Positions 47,939 to 57,170 are shown, numbered from the stretch's first letter. The stretch: DNA of 64,000 nt from JABDMH01 sp965223105 (GCA_965223105.1 OZ244987.1:7006001-7070000); one strand, 5' to 3'. Made by a program: numbers and translations. The notes: generated by a model not told the origin, from the sequence alone.

Positions 47939-48811
47939 TTGCCTACCCTGGTGGACATAGAACAAATAGATGATTCGATGAGTGTGCTTCGCTTGACCCG
48001 ACCAGAACAAATAAAGGGGATGCGAAGATCGCTGGAACAGGTAGGTCAATTGCAGGGGGTTGTGGTGAGAAAGCATGGAAAAGGCTACCAACTTTTGGAT
48101 GGGTTTAAGCGCTATTATGGAGCGGTGGGGTTAAAGTGGAAGGAGATACAAGTGCAGGAGGTACTGGCTGATGACATTACGGCAAAGACGATGATGATGA
48201 GCTACAATCAGCAAGGGAGAAGCCTGGTGGACTACGAAGAGGCCAGGATTGTGCATAGTCTAAAGACACAACATTCACTGCCACACAAACAGATAGCCGG
48301 ATTATTGTCACGCAGTATATCGTGGGTAAGTCGTCGTTTGTCATTTATAGAAAGACTGGAAGATGAAGTGGGGACCCATTTGCAGTTAGGAAAGATCACC
48401 TTGACGCATGCGCGCGAGCTGGTCAAGTTGCCGCGCGGCAAACAGGTTGAATTTTTGCATTTGATCGTGAATCATCAATTCACCAGTCGTCAGACCACCG
48501 TGTTGATCAGGCAGTATCTACAAAGCAGATCAAAACAAGAGCAGGACTATGTATTAAGCCATCCGTATGAAGTGCTAGATCGTCAAAGTCAGGAAGAACA
48601 GATTAGTGATAGTCGTTTGGGAGAGCATGGCAATCGGATACTTATCAGCAGCCGCTTATTGGCTCATCAGCAACATATATTTATCGGTCGATGCACGAAT
48701 CCCCCACTAGGGGAGCTTCCCCAAACAGAATTAGAAATATTAACAGAAGGCCTTGTCGATATTGTAAAAAAGGCAGAAATAATTCAATCGATAATAAGCA
48801 AAAGCCTATGA
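47939..48811 (+). CDS. ParB-like DNA-binding protein of the transposon
   Basis: 290 aa. ParB N-terminal fold (LTRPEQIKGMRRSLEQVGQLQGVVVRK...YQLLDGFKRYYGA) then a KorB/ParB-type HTH (LPHKQIAGLLSRSISWVSRRLSFIERL). The GERRxxA nucleotide motif of partition ParB is altered (GFKRYYGA). No ParA is nearby. Possibly a regulator or end-binding protein for transposition. Confidence 0.85.
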   Translation: MPTLVDIEQIDDSMSVLRLTRPEQIKGMRRSLEQVGQLQGVVVRKHGKGYQLLDGFKRYYGAVGLKWKEIQVQEVLADDITAKTMMMSYNQQGRSLVDYEEARIVHSLKTQHSLPHKQIAGLLSRSISWVSRRLSFIERLEDEVGTHLQLGKITLTHARELVKLPRGKQVEFLHLIVNHQFTSRQTTVLIRQYLQSRSKQEQDYVLSHPYEVLDRQSQEEQISDSRLGEHGNRILISSRLLAHQQHIFIGRCTNPPLGELPQTELEILTEGLVDIVKKAEIIQSIISKSL

Positions 48812-48826
48812 ATAAAAATAATAGAT

Positions 48827-50266
48827 ATGAAAGATGAGGCATTAGAAAATAATATAGTGAGTTTACATGGACGTGGGTGGTCGATGCGTCGTTTGTCCCG
48901 TGAATTTGGCATCAGTCGGCAGCGGGTCAAGCGAATATTAGACAATAATGATCGTCAGCGCAAGGAAGGGAATGAAAAATTGAGTAAGCCTGTCCGTAGA
49001 GTCTCCAAATTAGATCCCTATAAAGAGTATATCTCTGAATTAATAGAAAAGTACAAAAGTCCACCGATCACCAATCAAAGGATCTATGAAATGTTGGTAG
49101 AAGAAGGCTACAGGGGCAAGATCAGCATACTGGGGGTCTATTTGGCGAGTATCCGCGGCAGGCGGAGCAAAGAAGTGGTCGTATGTGTGGAGACCTCACC
49201 TGGTCAGCGAGCCAGCCATGATTGGAGTGATTATTATATAGAATTTACCGATCCTGAGAAAGGAGATAGCAAGGTGACATTTTTCAGCTATATACTAAAT
49301 TATTCCAGGCGTCAATACATAGAAATGGTAGAAGACAAAAGCCAAAACACCCTGCTGCGCTGCCTGGTCCATGCCTTTGTGTATATGGATGGGGTGCCCA
49401 AGGAAATAAAGAGTGATAACCAGAAAGCGTGTGTGGATCGATGGGAATTGGGCAAGCCGGTGTTTAATGGCAACTATCTGAGTTTTGCCACGCATTATCG
49501 TTTTCGCCCTCTAACCATTCGTCCAGGCCGGCCCCGGGAAAATTTAAAAGTGGAGCGACCATTTTATTATTTGGAAACCAACTTTTTAAATGGCAGAAGA
49601 TTCGCTAATTCCGAAGATTTAAAGGCACAGCTAAAAGACTGGTTGGTTCAAAAAAATGATCAACGCATGCATCGTACCACGAGACGAAAACCGATAGATC
49701 TGTACGCTGAGGAGCTTGCCTATTTGCAAACGCTTCCCGTCGCACAATACGATACCTCACACATAGCCTACCGTGTTGTAAACAACAGTTCGGCCATTCA
49801 ATGGGAGGGCTACTATTATCAGGTTCCTCAACAGTATATGTACGAAACCTGTGTGGTTCGTGTCAATGAAAATGAAATTATTATATACAGTCCTGATTGT
49901 CACCAGATAGCCACCTACCCATTGGCCGAAAAAGGACAGAAAAACCGGTATATCGGTAAGAATGAAAAAGCAAAGAAATATACTTTGCCGGCTGGACAAG
50001 TGGCAGAACGATTAGCAGCTTTTGGGCCCGTCATGCAGCAATATATAGAACAAATAAAAAAACAAAAACCCACCACATACCGCCACCATTACAGTCATAT
50101 CCTTTCGTTGAAAGCCAATTATCATCCTGCAGATATCCTCGCTGCAGTGAAACGAGCCGGAAAATACCGAGTATACTGCTCCCAGGCCATAGAAAACTTT
50201 TTAAAGGTAAATGCGGAAAAGAAATCGGAACTCAGCTTCCCATCAAATACCCAATCTCATGACTAA
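48827..50266 (+). CDS. IstA-like DDE transposase
   Basis: 479 aa. HTH (WSMRRLSREFGISRQRVKRIL), DDE core with Asp in SHDWSDYYIEF, Asp in IKSDNQKACV and Glu in RENLKVERPF. 15 bp after the ParB-like gene. Diverged from the other IstA proteins in the window. Confidence 0.9.
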   Translation: MKDEALENNIVSLHGRGWSMRRLSREFGISRQRVKRILDNNDRQRKEGNEKLSKPVRRVSKLDPYKEYISELIEKYKSPPITNQRIYEMLVEEGYRGKISILGVYLASIRGRRSKEVVVCVETSPGQRASHDWSDYYIEFTDPEKGDSKVTFFSYILNYSRRQYIEMVEDKSQNTLLRCLVHAFVYMDGVPKEIKSDNQKACVDRWELGKPVFNGNYLSFATHYRFRPLTIRPGRPRENLKVERPFYYLETNFLNGRRFANSEDLKAQLKDWLVQKNDQRMHRTTRRKPIDLYAEELAYLQTLPVAQYDTSHIAYRVVNNSSAIQWEGYYYQVPQQYMYETCVVRVNENEIIIYSPDCHQIATYPLAEKGQKNRYIGKNEKAKKYTLPAGQVAERLAAFGPVMQQYIEQIKKQKPTTYRHHYSHILSLKANYHPADILAAVKRAGKYRVYCSQAIENFLKVNAEKKSELSFPSNTQSHD

Positions 50267-51035
50267 AGAAGAAACAAAGTTTATCGAAAACTGCCGTTAT
50301 CTGGGTTTAAGATACCTGGAAGCAGAATATCGGGATATCATCCAAAAGGCTAATAAGTCAAACTTGGGTTTTACCGCTTTCCTTCAGCAAATCATCCAAA
50401 ACGAAACCAATCATAAAATTGAAAGAAGCATCCAATACCGGATAAAACAAAGCAAACTACCCCAACCCTATAAATTACTGTCTGACTTTGATTTTACCTT
50501 TCAACCGAGTCTAAAGAAAACTCTGATCATGGATTTGGCTACCCTGGATTTTGTTCACCAGAACGAATCTATTTTACTGATAGGTCCACCCGGAACCGGT
50601 AAAAGCCACCTGGCTCGCAGCCTGGGCCTATTGGCCTGTCAGCATAGGTACAAAGTATTTTACACCACTTGCTCTGATATGTTGAACGATCTAAACCAAG
50701 GGGTATATGAAAAAACCCTGCTCAAACGCTTGCAAAAATATGTAAGCCCCCACCTGCTGATCATCGATGAAATGGGTCACGACCGCCTCGAACTTGAAGT
50801 AACTAAAGAAGCACATTTACTATTCAAAGTAATCGACCAGCGATATAATCAAAAGGCTTCACTAATCTTCACCACCAATGTAGAAGAAACAGATTGGGCA
50901 GATTATCTGGGAGATCCGGTCTCCACCAAAGCCATCCTGGACCGGATCTTTCACCACTCGGTCACCGTGCAGATCAACGGCCAGAGCTATCGTAAGTATG
51001 AAAGCGAAAAGCTACAGCAAAAGTACAAGGGCTAG
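50259..51035 (+). CDS. IstB-like ATPase
   Basis: 258 aa from ATG 50259, which overlaps the IstA stop by 8 bp; the frame is open from 50211. Walker A GPPGTGKSHLA, Walker B LLIIDEMGHD. Helper ATPase. Confidence 0.9.
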   Translation: MTKEETKFIENCRYLGLRYLEAEYRDIIQKANKSNLGFTAFLQQIIQNETNHKIERSIQYRIKQSKLPQPYKLLSDFDFTFQPSLKKTLIMDLATLDFVHQNESILLIGPPGTGKSHLARSLGLLACQHRYKVFYTTCSDMLNDLNQGVYEKTLLKRLQKYVSPHLLIIDEMGHDRLELEVTKEAHLLFKVIDQRYNQKASLIFTTNVEETDWADYLGDPVSTKAILDRIFHHSVTVQINGQSYRKYESEKLQQKYKG

Positions 51036-51101
51036 GCGGTTTAGCCTAAAGATAAGGGCTCCAGGCAGCCGACGGCGATTCTTTATACCGATGGTTGTCA
51101 C

Positions 51102-51130
51102 GAGGCGTCATGTTTATGGCGCCTCTTTTA
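51102..51130 (+). terminator. Rho-independent terminator of the transposon operon
   Basis: GAGGCG, a 12-base loop, CGCCTC, then TTTTAC, 66 bp after the IstB-like stop. Confidence 0.75.
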
Positions 51131-51790
51131 CTTCCAATACACTTTACCCTTACCAGGGAGCTGATCTAAACTCAACCCAATCACAAATAGAACAAAGGGC
51201 TCCAGACAGACCTCTAGCTCATCATTGCCCGATATATACTCATGCTGCGGGAAATGATATTTTGAAATCCCATAGTGGCACCGGTTACCTCCTAAAGCTA
51301 CCCCCTGATATCTCCCTTCCCTATTGTGCTGTATAAGGGTGGTAACGTTTTACCCTGCTAGGTGGTAACGTTGAGGATCGGTACCGAAAAATATATTAGA
51401 ACAACCACGGTATATGCTTGAACGCATAGATATTATCCCTGATTTAATTCCAAAAGAACAAATATTTGATGATTTTAAGGTTTGTTTAACATGGGTTAGA
51501 ATAAAAGTGAAGGATAAATATGCTTCCTTCTCCTTGAATTCGAATCCATGAAATATAGTTATCCAGCCGCTTTTTTCTTTTTAATCGCTGAATCGTTGTG
51601 ATTCCTAAAACATTATCGCTTTAAAAAAGAGGATTTTGCACAATATGAAGTACCTACAACTGAAAGCCAATTTTTGTACAGAGGCTTATAAGAATAGTTA
51701 GGTCTTAAAAACATAAAAATTAAAGAAAAGTCCACTACTCGCTTTAACAATAAATCAATAACCGAAGACTACTTAGCAGGAGGTGCAGCT

Positions 51791-52021
51791 TTGATAGTTA
51801 CTATATTATGGATGGTTTATTCTCCCTTTCATCCATTGGTAATTTTCGCTCTGTTCCTGGTAGCACTTTTTTGTTTATCGCTTACCACACTATCGCTATT
51901 GTCAAAAGAAGCGACCATAAAAGAATGGTTCATAAACCAACCTCTTCGCTATCTAATAGTAGGGGTAGTTGAAGTAGCTTTGATTGTAGCCTTATTTTTT
52001 AATCTTTATTTGCTAAAGTAA
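51791..52021 (+). CDS. Small membrane protein or fragment, 76 aa
   Basis: Two hydrophobic segments (FHPLVIFALFLVALFCLSLTT and YLIVGVVEVALIVALFFNLYLL). The frame is open upstream (LAGGAALIVTILW) without a clear ATG, so it may be the 3' part of a decayed gene. The stretch 51552-51790 before it shows no other gene. Confidence 0.4.
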   Translation: MIVTILWMVYSPFHPLVIFALFLVALFCLSLTTLSLLSKEATIKEWFINQPLRYLIVGVVEVALIVALFFNLYLLK

Positions 52022-52039
52022 ATTTATAAAGCCATTCAA

Positions 52040-52120
52040 CATGTGATATGTGTAAGTATCTACCTGATATGTGTAATGCTTTAGGAAATCCATAACCTTA
52101 CCTTTGTTATGATAATTAAT
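52040..52120 (+). promoter_or_regulatory. Stress-promoter module, copy 3 (upstream of second csbD-like gene)
   Basis: CATGTGATATGTGTAAGTAT, CTGATATGTGTAATGCTTTA and a good -7 box TACCTTTG (52099-52106, consensus TAnnTTTG), then TGATAATT. The best preserved of the three. Confidence 0.7.
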
Positions 52121-52148
52121 TAAAATATTTAATCCTTAAAATAAAAAA

Positions 52149-52358
52149 ATGGATAATTTGGAAAAACCAAACAGTGAGCTTTTTAAAGTTACCGGAAACT
52201 GGGAACTTCAGTCAAAAGCTCTTAAAGTAAAATTTCCAAAACTGACTGATTCGAATCTGGAATTCGAAACCGGCAGAGAATCCGCATTACTTAGCAGAAT
52301 ACGAATCAGATTAAAGAAAAAACGACGGGAAGTAATTAACATGCTCAACAACATATAG
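52149..52358 (+). CDS. CsbD-like stress protein, second copy
   Basis: 69 aa. VTGNWELQSKALKVKFPKLTDSNLEFETGRESALLSRI aligns with the protein at 44400, diverged (about a third identical). Same promoter module, 43 bp from the -7 box to the start codon. Paralogue under shared control. Confidence 0.78.
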   Translation: MDNLEKPNSELFKVTGNWELQSKALKVKFPKLTDSNLEFETGRESALLSRIRIRLKKKRREVINMLNNI

Positions 52359-52500
52359 CATAGTAAGCTCCCCTTTGTCTGGTAACTGGAAACCTTAAAA
52401 AGCCTAAAATAAAGAAAAGTTGCCAAAGAAGTAACACGACGAGAAAAAAGGCGGACAGGTGATGAAGTATAATTTTGTTAAGTTTTATTAAAAATATCTC

Positions 52501-52851
52501 ATGGACAACCTCAGAATTGAAAGTTCAAAAGCTTTCAACGTTGCTAATATTCTGGAATACCTTCCCAAGTCGATAGTAATCAAGTCAATCCTTAGAAAAA
52601 CCACTGGAAAAGTTAGTGCTGTTTCATTTGATTCGGGGGAGATATTGGTAGGAAAGATATCTACCTTTGATACTTTGATTCAGATCATTGATGGAAAATC
52701 AGAAATAATTATTGATGATATGTCCAACTTATTGCAAGTCGGACAATCGATCATTATTCCTGCCCATACCAGTAACACGATAAAGGCTAACGTCCGATTC
52801 AAAATGATTTCAACCATTATCAAAAGTGGTTATGAAGAAGTCATCTTGTGA
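52501..52851 (+). CDS. Cupin-domain protein
   Basis: 116 aa. Beta-barrel pattern with GKISTFDTLIQIIDGKSEIIIDD and LLQVGQSIIIPAHTSNTIKA. The usual metal histidines are mostly absent (only one His in the second motif), so it may not be an enzyme. ATG 52501 is the only sensible start. Confidence 0.8.
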   Translation: MDNLRIESSKAFNVANILEYLPKSIVIKSILRKTTGKVSAVSFDSGEILVGKISTFDTLIQIIDGKSEIIIDDMSNLLQVGQSIIIPAHTSNTIKANVRFKMISTIIKSGYEEVIL

Positions 52852-52887
52852 AGCCAATTTTCTTAGTCAACACAAATTATCAATGCC

Positions 52888-53067
52888 ATGGAAAATAAAT
52901 ATAAAGAAGGCGAGGAGGTATATGCTAAGGTTAACCCTTCCCTGAAATTGATAATCAGAAGCTATGTAGATAGGATATATTACTGCAAGATCAAGGAAGA
53001 TCCATTGCAAAAAGAACTCGTCTATTTTGAAAGAGAAATCATGTCCGACCAGGTTGCGGGTTTATGA
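52888..53067 (+). CDS. Small conserved-looking protein, 59 aa
   Basis: ATG 52888 to TGA 53067 (MENKYKEGEEVYAKVNPSLK..., containing SYVDRIYYCKI and ELVYFEREI). The pattern resembles a short Bacteroidota protein often seen with stress genes. Soluble, function unknown. Sits between cupin and groEL in what may be one operon. Confidence 0.65.
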   Translation: MENKYKEGEEVYAKVNPSLKLIIRSYVDRIYYCKIKEDPLQKELVYFEREIMSDQVAGL

Positions 53068-53109
53068 GAACAGCCTAATTCAAGGGATTTTTAATTACTG
53101 CATTCTTAA

Positions 53110-54708
53110 ATGGTAAAACAAATTTATTTCAATACGGAGGCAAGAGCCGCTTTAAAAAAAGGGGTGGATGCCTTAGCAAATGCTGTAAAGGTTACATTGG
53201 GTCCTAAGGGACGTAATGTAGTTTTGGAAAGGCAATACGGCTCCCCGTATATTACTAAAGATGGGGTGACGGTTGCTAAAGAGATTGAACTTACGCATCC
53301 TGCCGAAAATTTGGGTGCTCAAATCATTAAAGAAGTCGCTGCCAAAACTGCGGATGCGGCAGGTGACGGAACCACTACGGCTACGGTACTGGCGCAATCT
53401 ATTATCGGGATAGGCTTAAAAAATGTAGCCGCCGGAGCTAATCCCATGGAATTAAAAAGAGGAATTGATAAAGCGGTAAAGGCAGTAGTCACTCATTTGA
53501 GAAAACAATCCAAACAGATTGGAGATGACACCAACCTCATCGAACAGGTAGCTACTATTTCTGCAAATGGCGATATCACTATTGGTAAACTGATAGCAGA
53601 AGCCATGCAAAAGGTGGGGAATGATGGGGTAATTACAGTGGAAGAAGCCAAAGGAACCGAAACTACTATGATATTGGCAGAGGGAATGCAAATAGACAAA
53701 GGATACCTTGCTCCTTATTTCATTACCAATGCGCCAAAGATGGAGGTTGAATTAGAAAATCCTTATTTGCTTTTTTATGATGGTAAAATATCCAAAATTA
53801 ATAGCTTATTACCAGTCTTGGAAAGCGCAGCTCAATCCGGCAACACCTTGTTGATAATTGCAGAAGATATAGACGAAGAAGTTTTGACGACATTGGTTGT
53901 CAACAAAATCAGGGGCTCATTAAGAGTTGCGGCTATTAAAGCTCCAGGTTTTGGAGACCGAAGAAAAGAAAGATTGGAAGACATGGCAGTTTTAACAGGG
54001 GGAACAGTATTTTCTGAAGAAAAAGGGAGCTTACTTGAAACAACAATGTTAATGGATTTAGGGAAAGCTGAAAAAATAGTAATCATTAAAGATCATGCTA
54101 CGATTATAAATAGTAAAGGAGAGAAAAAGAATATTACGATACGAATCAACCAAATAAAAGCACAGATTAAACGTGCCACCTCAGATTATGATAAGGAAAA
54201 ATTGCGAGAAAGGCTCGCACAACTATCTGGCGGTGTAGCTATTCTATCGATAGGTGCTGCAACGGAGCTAGAGATGAGGGAAAAAAAAGATCGGGTTGAT
54301 GATGCATTAAGTGCTACGAAAGCTGCAGTTGAAGAAGGTATAGTTCCCGGAGGTGGTGTTGCTTTTATCCGAAGCATTTCAGCTATTAAAAACCTGACAG
54401 GTGTTTACGAAGATCAAAATACAGGCATTGCTATTATTAGGCGGGCACTGGAGGAACCCTTGAGACAAATTGTTCAAAATGCAGGAAAGGAAGGCTCTGT
54501 CATTGTCGAAAAAGTAAAACAGGGTAAGACAGATTATGGCTATAATGCACAAAACGAACAATTTGAAAAACTTTATCAATCTGGTGTTATTGACCCAACA
54601 AAAGTAACCAGAATCGCCTTAGAAAACGCTGCATCCATTGCAGGCTTTCTATTGACCACGGAATGTTTGATTTTTGAAAAACCTCCCCATAAAAAAGTGC
54701 ATGAATGA
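53110..54708 (+). CDS. groEL: GroEL-like chaperonin, variant
   Basis: 532 aa. ATP-site motifs TLGPKGRNVVL (29-39), DGVTVAKEIEL (51-61) and DGTTTATVLA (86-95) are intact, and the apical domain is normal in length. The C-terminus ends EKPPHKKVHE without the GGM-rich tail of housekeeping GroEL, and no groES lies beside it. This suggests a secondary, stress-linked copy that depends on the chromosomal GroES. Confidence 0.93.
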   Translation: MVKQIYFNTEARAALKKGVDALANAVKVTLGPKGRNVVLERQYGSPYITKDGVTVAKEIELTHPAENLGAQIIKEVAAKTADAAGDGTTTATVLAQSIIGIGLKNVAAGANPMELKRGIDKAVKAVVTHLRKQSKQIGDDTNLIEQVATISANGDITIGKLIAEAMQKVGNDGVITVEEAKGTETTMILAEGMQIDKGYLAPYFITNAPKMEVELENPYLLFYDGKISKINSLLPVLESAAQSGNTLLIIAEDIDEEVLTTLVVNKIRGSLRVAAIKAPGFGDRRKERLEDMAVLTGGTVFSEEKGSLLETTMLMDLGKAEKIVIIKDHATIINSKGEKKNITIRINQIKAQIKRATSDYDKEKLRERLAQLSGGVAILSIGAATELEMREKKDRVDDALSATKAAVEEGIVPGGGVAFIRSISAIKNLTGVYEDQNTGIAIIRRALEEPLRQIVQNAGKEGSVIVEKVKQGKTDYGYNAQNEQFEKLYQSGVIDPTKVTRIALENAASIAGFLLTTECLIFEKPPHKKVHE

Positions 54709-55594
54709 TCATGAGCCACTTTTGAATCCAAGATTTAAAAAATGGACATTACCTAAAGACATTATTTTTATCTCCCTTGGTATTCTTGCCGCAGGTTTCG
54801 GGTTAAAAGGGTTTTTATTACCTAATGGATTTATTGACGGTGGAGTGACTGGCATTTCGCTTTTATTCAAGGAACTTACTGATTATTCTTTGTCCATATT
54901 GATCGTTGTAATCAATATACCATTCATTATTCTTGGGTACTATCAAATAGATAAATCATTCGTAGTTAAAAGTATTGTTGCCATTACCGGGCTAGCTATC
55001 GCTTTGGCTGTAATTGACTATCCGATCATCACTTCTGATAAACTGTTGGTGGCTGTATTTGGGGGCTTCTTTCTGGGCACAGGAATTGGATTATCCGTAC
55101 GAGGAGGTAGTGTATTAGATGGAACAGAAGTTTTAGCTATTTTCTTTAGCAGAAGAACGGGCCTAAGTATAGGTGACTTCGTCCTAGTTTTCAACATCCT
55201 TATTTTTTTAGCTGCGGCTATTCTCCTTTCTCTTGAAGTGGCTTTGTATTCTATCCTCACCTACGTCTCCGCATCTAAAACAATGGATTTCATTATTGAA
55301 GGGGTAGAAGAATATATTGGGGTAACGATCATATCTCCTCATCATGAAAAGATTCGAGTGATGATCACCGAAAAACTAGGAAGAGGAATAACCATTTATC
55401 AGGGGAAAAGCGGTTTTGGAAAAAGTGGAGAAAATCCAGATACTACGAATATTATCTACTCTGTGATTACCCGATTAGAGCTCAGCAAATTTCAAAATGA
55501 AATTCTAAAAATAGATCCCGTTTCATTTATCGTAACCAATAGCGTAAGAGATTTGAAAGGAGGAATGATAAAAAAACGACAATTTAATAATTAA
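54701..55594 (+). CDS. YitT/DUF2179 family membrane protein
   Basis: 297 aa from ATG 54701, overlapping the groEL stop by 8 bp; the frame is open from 54674. Five to six membrane helices (DIIFISLGILAAGFGLKGFLLPNGFIDGGVTGIS...) followed by a soluble DUF2179 domain (GVTIISPHHEKIRVMITEKLGRGITIYQG...). YitT proteins are of unclear function. Translational coupling to groEL suggests joint expression. Confidence 0.88.
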   Translation: MNDHEPLLNPRFKKWTLPKDIIFISLGILAAGFGLKGFLLPNGFIDGGVTGISLLFKELTDYSLSILIVVINIPFIILGYYQIDKSFVVKSIVAITGLAIALAVIDYPIITSDKLLVAVFGGFFLGTGIGLSVRGGSVLDGTEVLAIFFSRRTGLSIGDFVLVFNILIFLAAAILLSLEVALYSILTYVSASKTMDFIIEGVEEYIGVTIISPHHEKIRVMITEKLGRGITIYQGKSGFGKSGENPDTTNIIYSVITRLELSKFQNEILKIDPVSFIVTNSVRDLKGGMIKKRQFNN

Positions 55595-55595
55595 T

Positions 55596-55988
55596 GAAAA
55601 AATATCTTATGAAAAAGATGCAATAGTTGCAAATGGTTTGGCAAGGTATTCTGAAAAATATAATATCATAGGAATCATTGATAGTACTAAGGTAGGACTT
55701 GATGCAGGTGAATATTTGGATGGGCTGAAAAACGGTATCCCGATATTTAGTACTATAGACATAGCAATGGATTATTTAGATCCTACACCTGAGTATTTTA
55801 TTTATTGTGTTGCACCGCTGGAATCATTTCTTGATCAGAGATAAAGAGAAATATTTTTTACGGCAATGAAGCGAGGGTTGAATATAATTAATGGTGTGGT
55901 AGAATACTTTACTGCTGATCTGGAATTTGTTCAAAAGGCAAAAGCATACAATGTTGATATTATAGATATCAGAAAGACACGCTTATGA
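55596..55988 (+). pseudogene. DUF1611-type protein, N-terminal remnant
   Basis: Frame reading ISYEKDAIVANGLARYSEKYNIIGIID...GEYLDGLKNGIPIF...YFIYCVAPLES, then an in-frame TAA at about 55842, then REIFFTAMKRGLNIINGVVEYF to a stop at 55988. Matches the NAD-binding-like N-terminal domain of DUF1611; the ATPase domain is absent. Confidence 0.7.
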
Positions 55989-56130
55989 AAGGAGCTGCCC
56001 CGTGGAATTAGCCCGTTTCCCATCCAATTAAATTATGAAAAGGTCTTTCATCTCAATTACAACATACTCCGTCGATTTCAATTAATCACTTTTGATTAAC
56101 TTAGTACCCAATGGACCAAGGGCACGCAAC

Positions 56131-56207
56131 TGCTGCTAACAATAAGTATGATCGCATATCTGTTCGTTCCTCACAGAGAAGTCGACATACTATCATCCGT
56201 TGAACAA
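56131..56207 (+). other. attC18 (array resumes)
   Basis: R'' TGCTGCTAAC (56131-56140), arms AAGTATGATCG...CGACATACT with an inner CTGT/ACAG stem, and R' GTTGAACAAACC (56199). The cassette that it ended should begin GTTAGCAGCA, which I do not find upstream, so part of the array was lost. Confidence 0.65.
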
Positions 56208-56273
56208 ACCCGTTAGAGATTTCATAAAAACCATCCTTGGAAATAGCTTGATCGGATTGGTTTTTGCCATAGA

Positions 56274-57170
56274 ATGGATGAACCAAATATTCCAATCATG
56301 GCAACAATTGATGATAGACTGGAGAAATTCGATAATTATTTATTACTTAAGAATTTTAGTGATCAGACGAGGGCTAGTTACCTGAGGACACTACGAGAAT
56401 TTGATAATTTTCGTAGAACGAAGGGAATTAGGGGCAGATACGGCCAGGAACAAGCTAAATCATATTTGCTTAAGCGTATTAAGAATGGGAAGTCTTGGAG
56501 CACGATCAACGGAGATTATTCTGCTCTGAGGAAATATTTTAGGGAAGTAGCCAATCTTACCTGGAGTTTAAAAAAGGTACCTCGGCCAAGAAAAGAAGAT
56601 AGACTTCCGGAGATTCTATCGAAGGAGGATGTAAGTAAGATCATTGAACATGCGGTAAATTATAAACACCAGGTATTTTTGACCTTCGTATATGCTACTG
56701 GCCTGCGATTAAGTGAAGCTTTGAACGTGAAGATTACAGACATAGACGGGAACCGAAAACAGATAAGGGTAAGTAAAGGTAAAGGCTCCAAGGATCGCTA
56801 CATTACCATACCTGAGAGCTTACTAGAACTACTACGGAAATACTGGAGTGTGTATCGACCGAAGGAATATTTATTCAATGGTAAAAGAAAAGGTAGTAGG
56901 TTCTCAAATCGTGCTGCACAGTGGAGCATGATCCGAGCCAAGGAGAGAGCTAAGATGACCAAACCAGCATCCATTCATACACTGCGCCATTGTTATGCAA
57001 CACATCATATAGAAGCTGGCACTGATTTAGTGTACTTACAAGAGCAACTTGGCCACAAGCACCTACGAACCACCGCCAGGTATGTGCATCTATGCATGGA
57101 GGAACGTGTCCGACAAATCAACCATCCGATCAGCAGCATGTCGATCGGTTATCGAGAGACGGATCGATAG
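56274..57170 (+). CDS. Cassette-borne tyrosine recombinase
   Basis: 298 aa (ATG 56298 is an alternative start). Core-binding domain (FSDQTRASYLRTLREFDNF) then a catalytic domain: Arg in GLRLSEAL, Lys in KGSKDRY, HTLRHCYATHH, QLGHKH, Tyr in ARYVHL. All catalytic residues are present. About 75 bp inside the cassette that starts at G56199, and overlaps the HUH gene by 79 bp, the same arrangement as in IS91-like elements A and B but clearly diverged from them. A site-specific recombinase encoded by an integron cassette is unusual. Confidence 0.88.
   Translation: MDEPNIPIMATIDDRLEKFDNYLLLKNFSDQTRASYLRTLREFDNFRRTKGIRGRYGQEQAKSYLLKRIKNGKSWSTINGDYSALRKYFREVANLTWSLKKVPRPRKEDRLPEILSKEDVSKIIEHAVNYKHQVFLTFVYATGLRLSEALNVKITDIDGNRKQIRVSKGKGSKDRYITIPESLLELLRKYWSVYRPKEYLFNGKRKGSRFSNRAAQWSMIRAKERAKMTKPASIHTLRHCYATHHIEAGTDLVYLQEQLGHKHLRTTARYVHLCMEERVRQINHPISSMSIGYRETDR

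Larger units (their letters stand above)
47250..51389 (+). mobile_element. IS21-related transposon with ParB-like gene (4140 bp)
   Basis: The ends are TTTCGGTGCCGG... and ...GGTACCGAAA, with AACGTTACCACC repeats next to both, duplicated inside the left end. A 6-bp duplication AATATA flanks it (47244-47249, 51390-51395). Four genes in one direction: zinc-cysteine protein, ParB-like, IstA-like, IstB-like. Larger than a standard IS21 because of the two extra genes. Bases 51036-51389 hold a terminator and the right end, no convincing gene. Confidence 0.88.
47063..51551 (+). pseudogene. SulP transporter STAS-domain remnant, split by a transposon
   Basis: KGPLFFGSTSEFQQLVKQIP and MGRMQYMDQSGLYAMEDVL before, and LEQPRYMLERIDIIPDLIPK after the element, rejoin in frame once one AATATA duplication is removed. 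Only the C-terminal STAS domain of a sulfate-permease-type protein is present; the membrane part is absent upstream. Confidence 0.78.

Noticed and set aside
47939..48811. Plasmid partition locus (ParAB)
   Set aside because: No ParA, and the gene lies within a transposon between a zinc-cysteine gene and the transposase.
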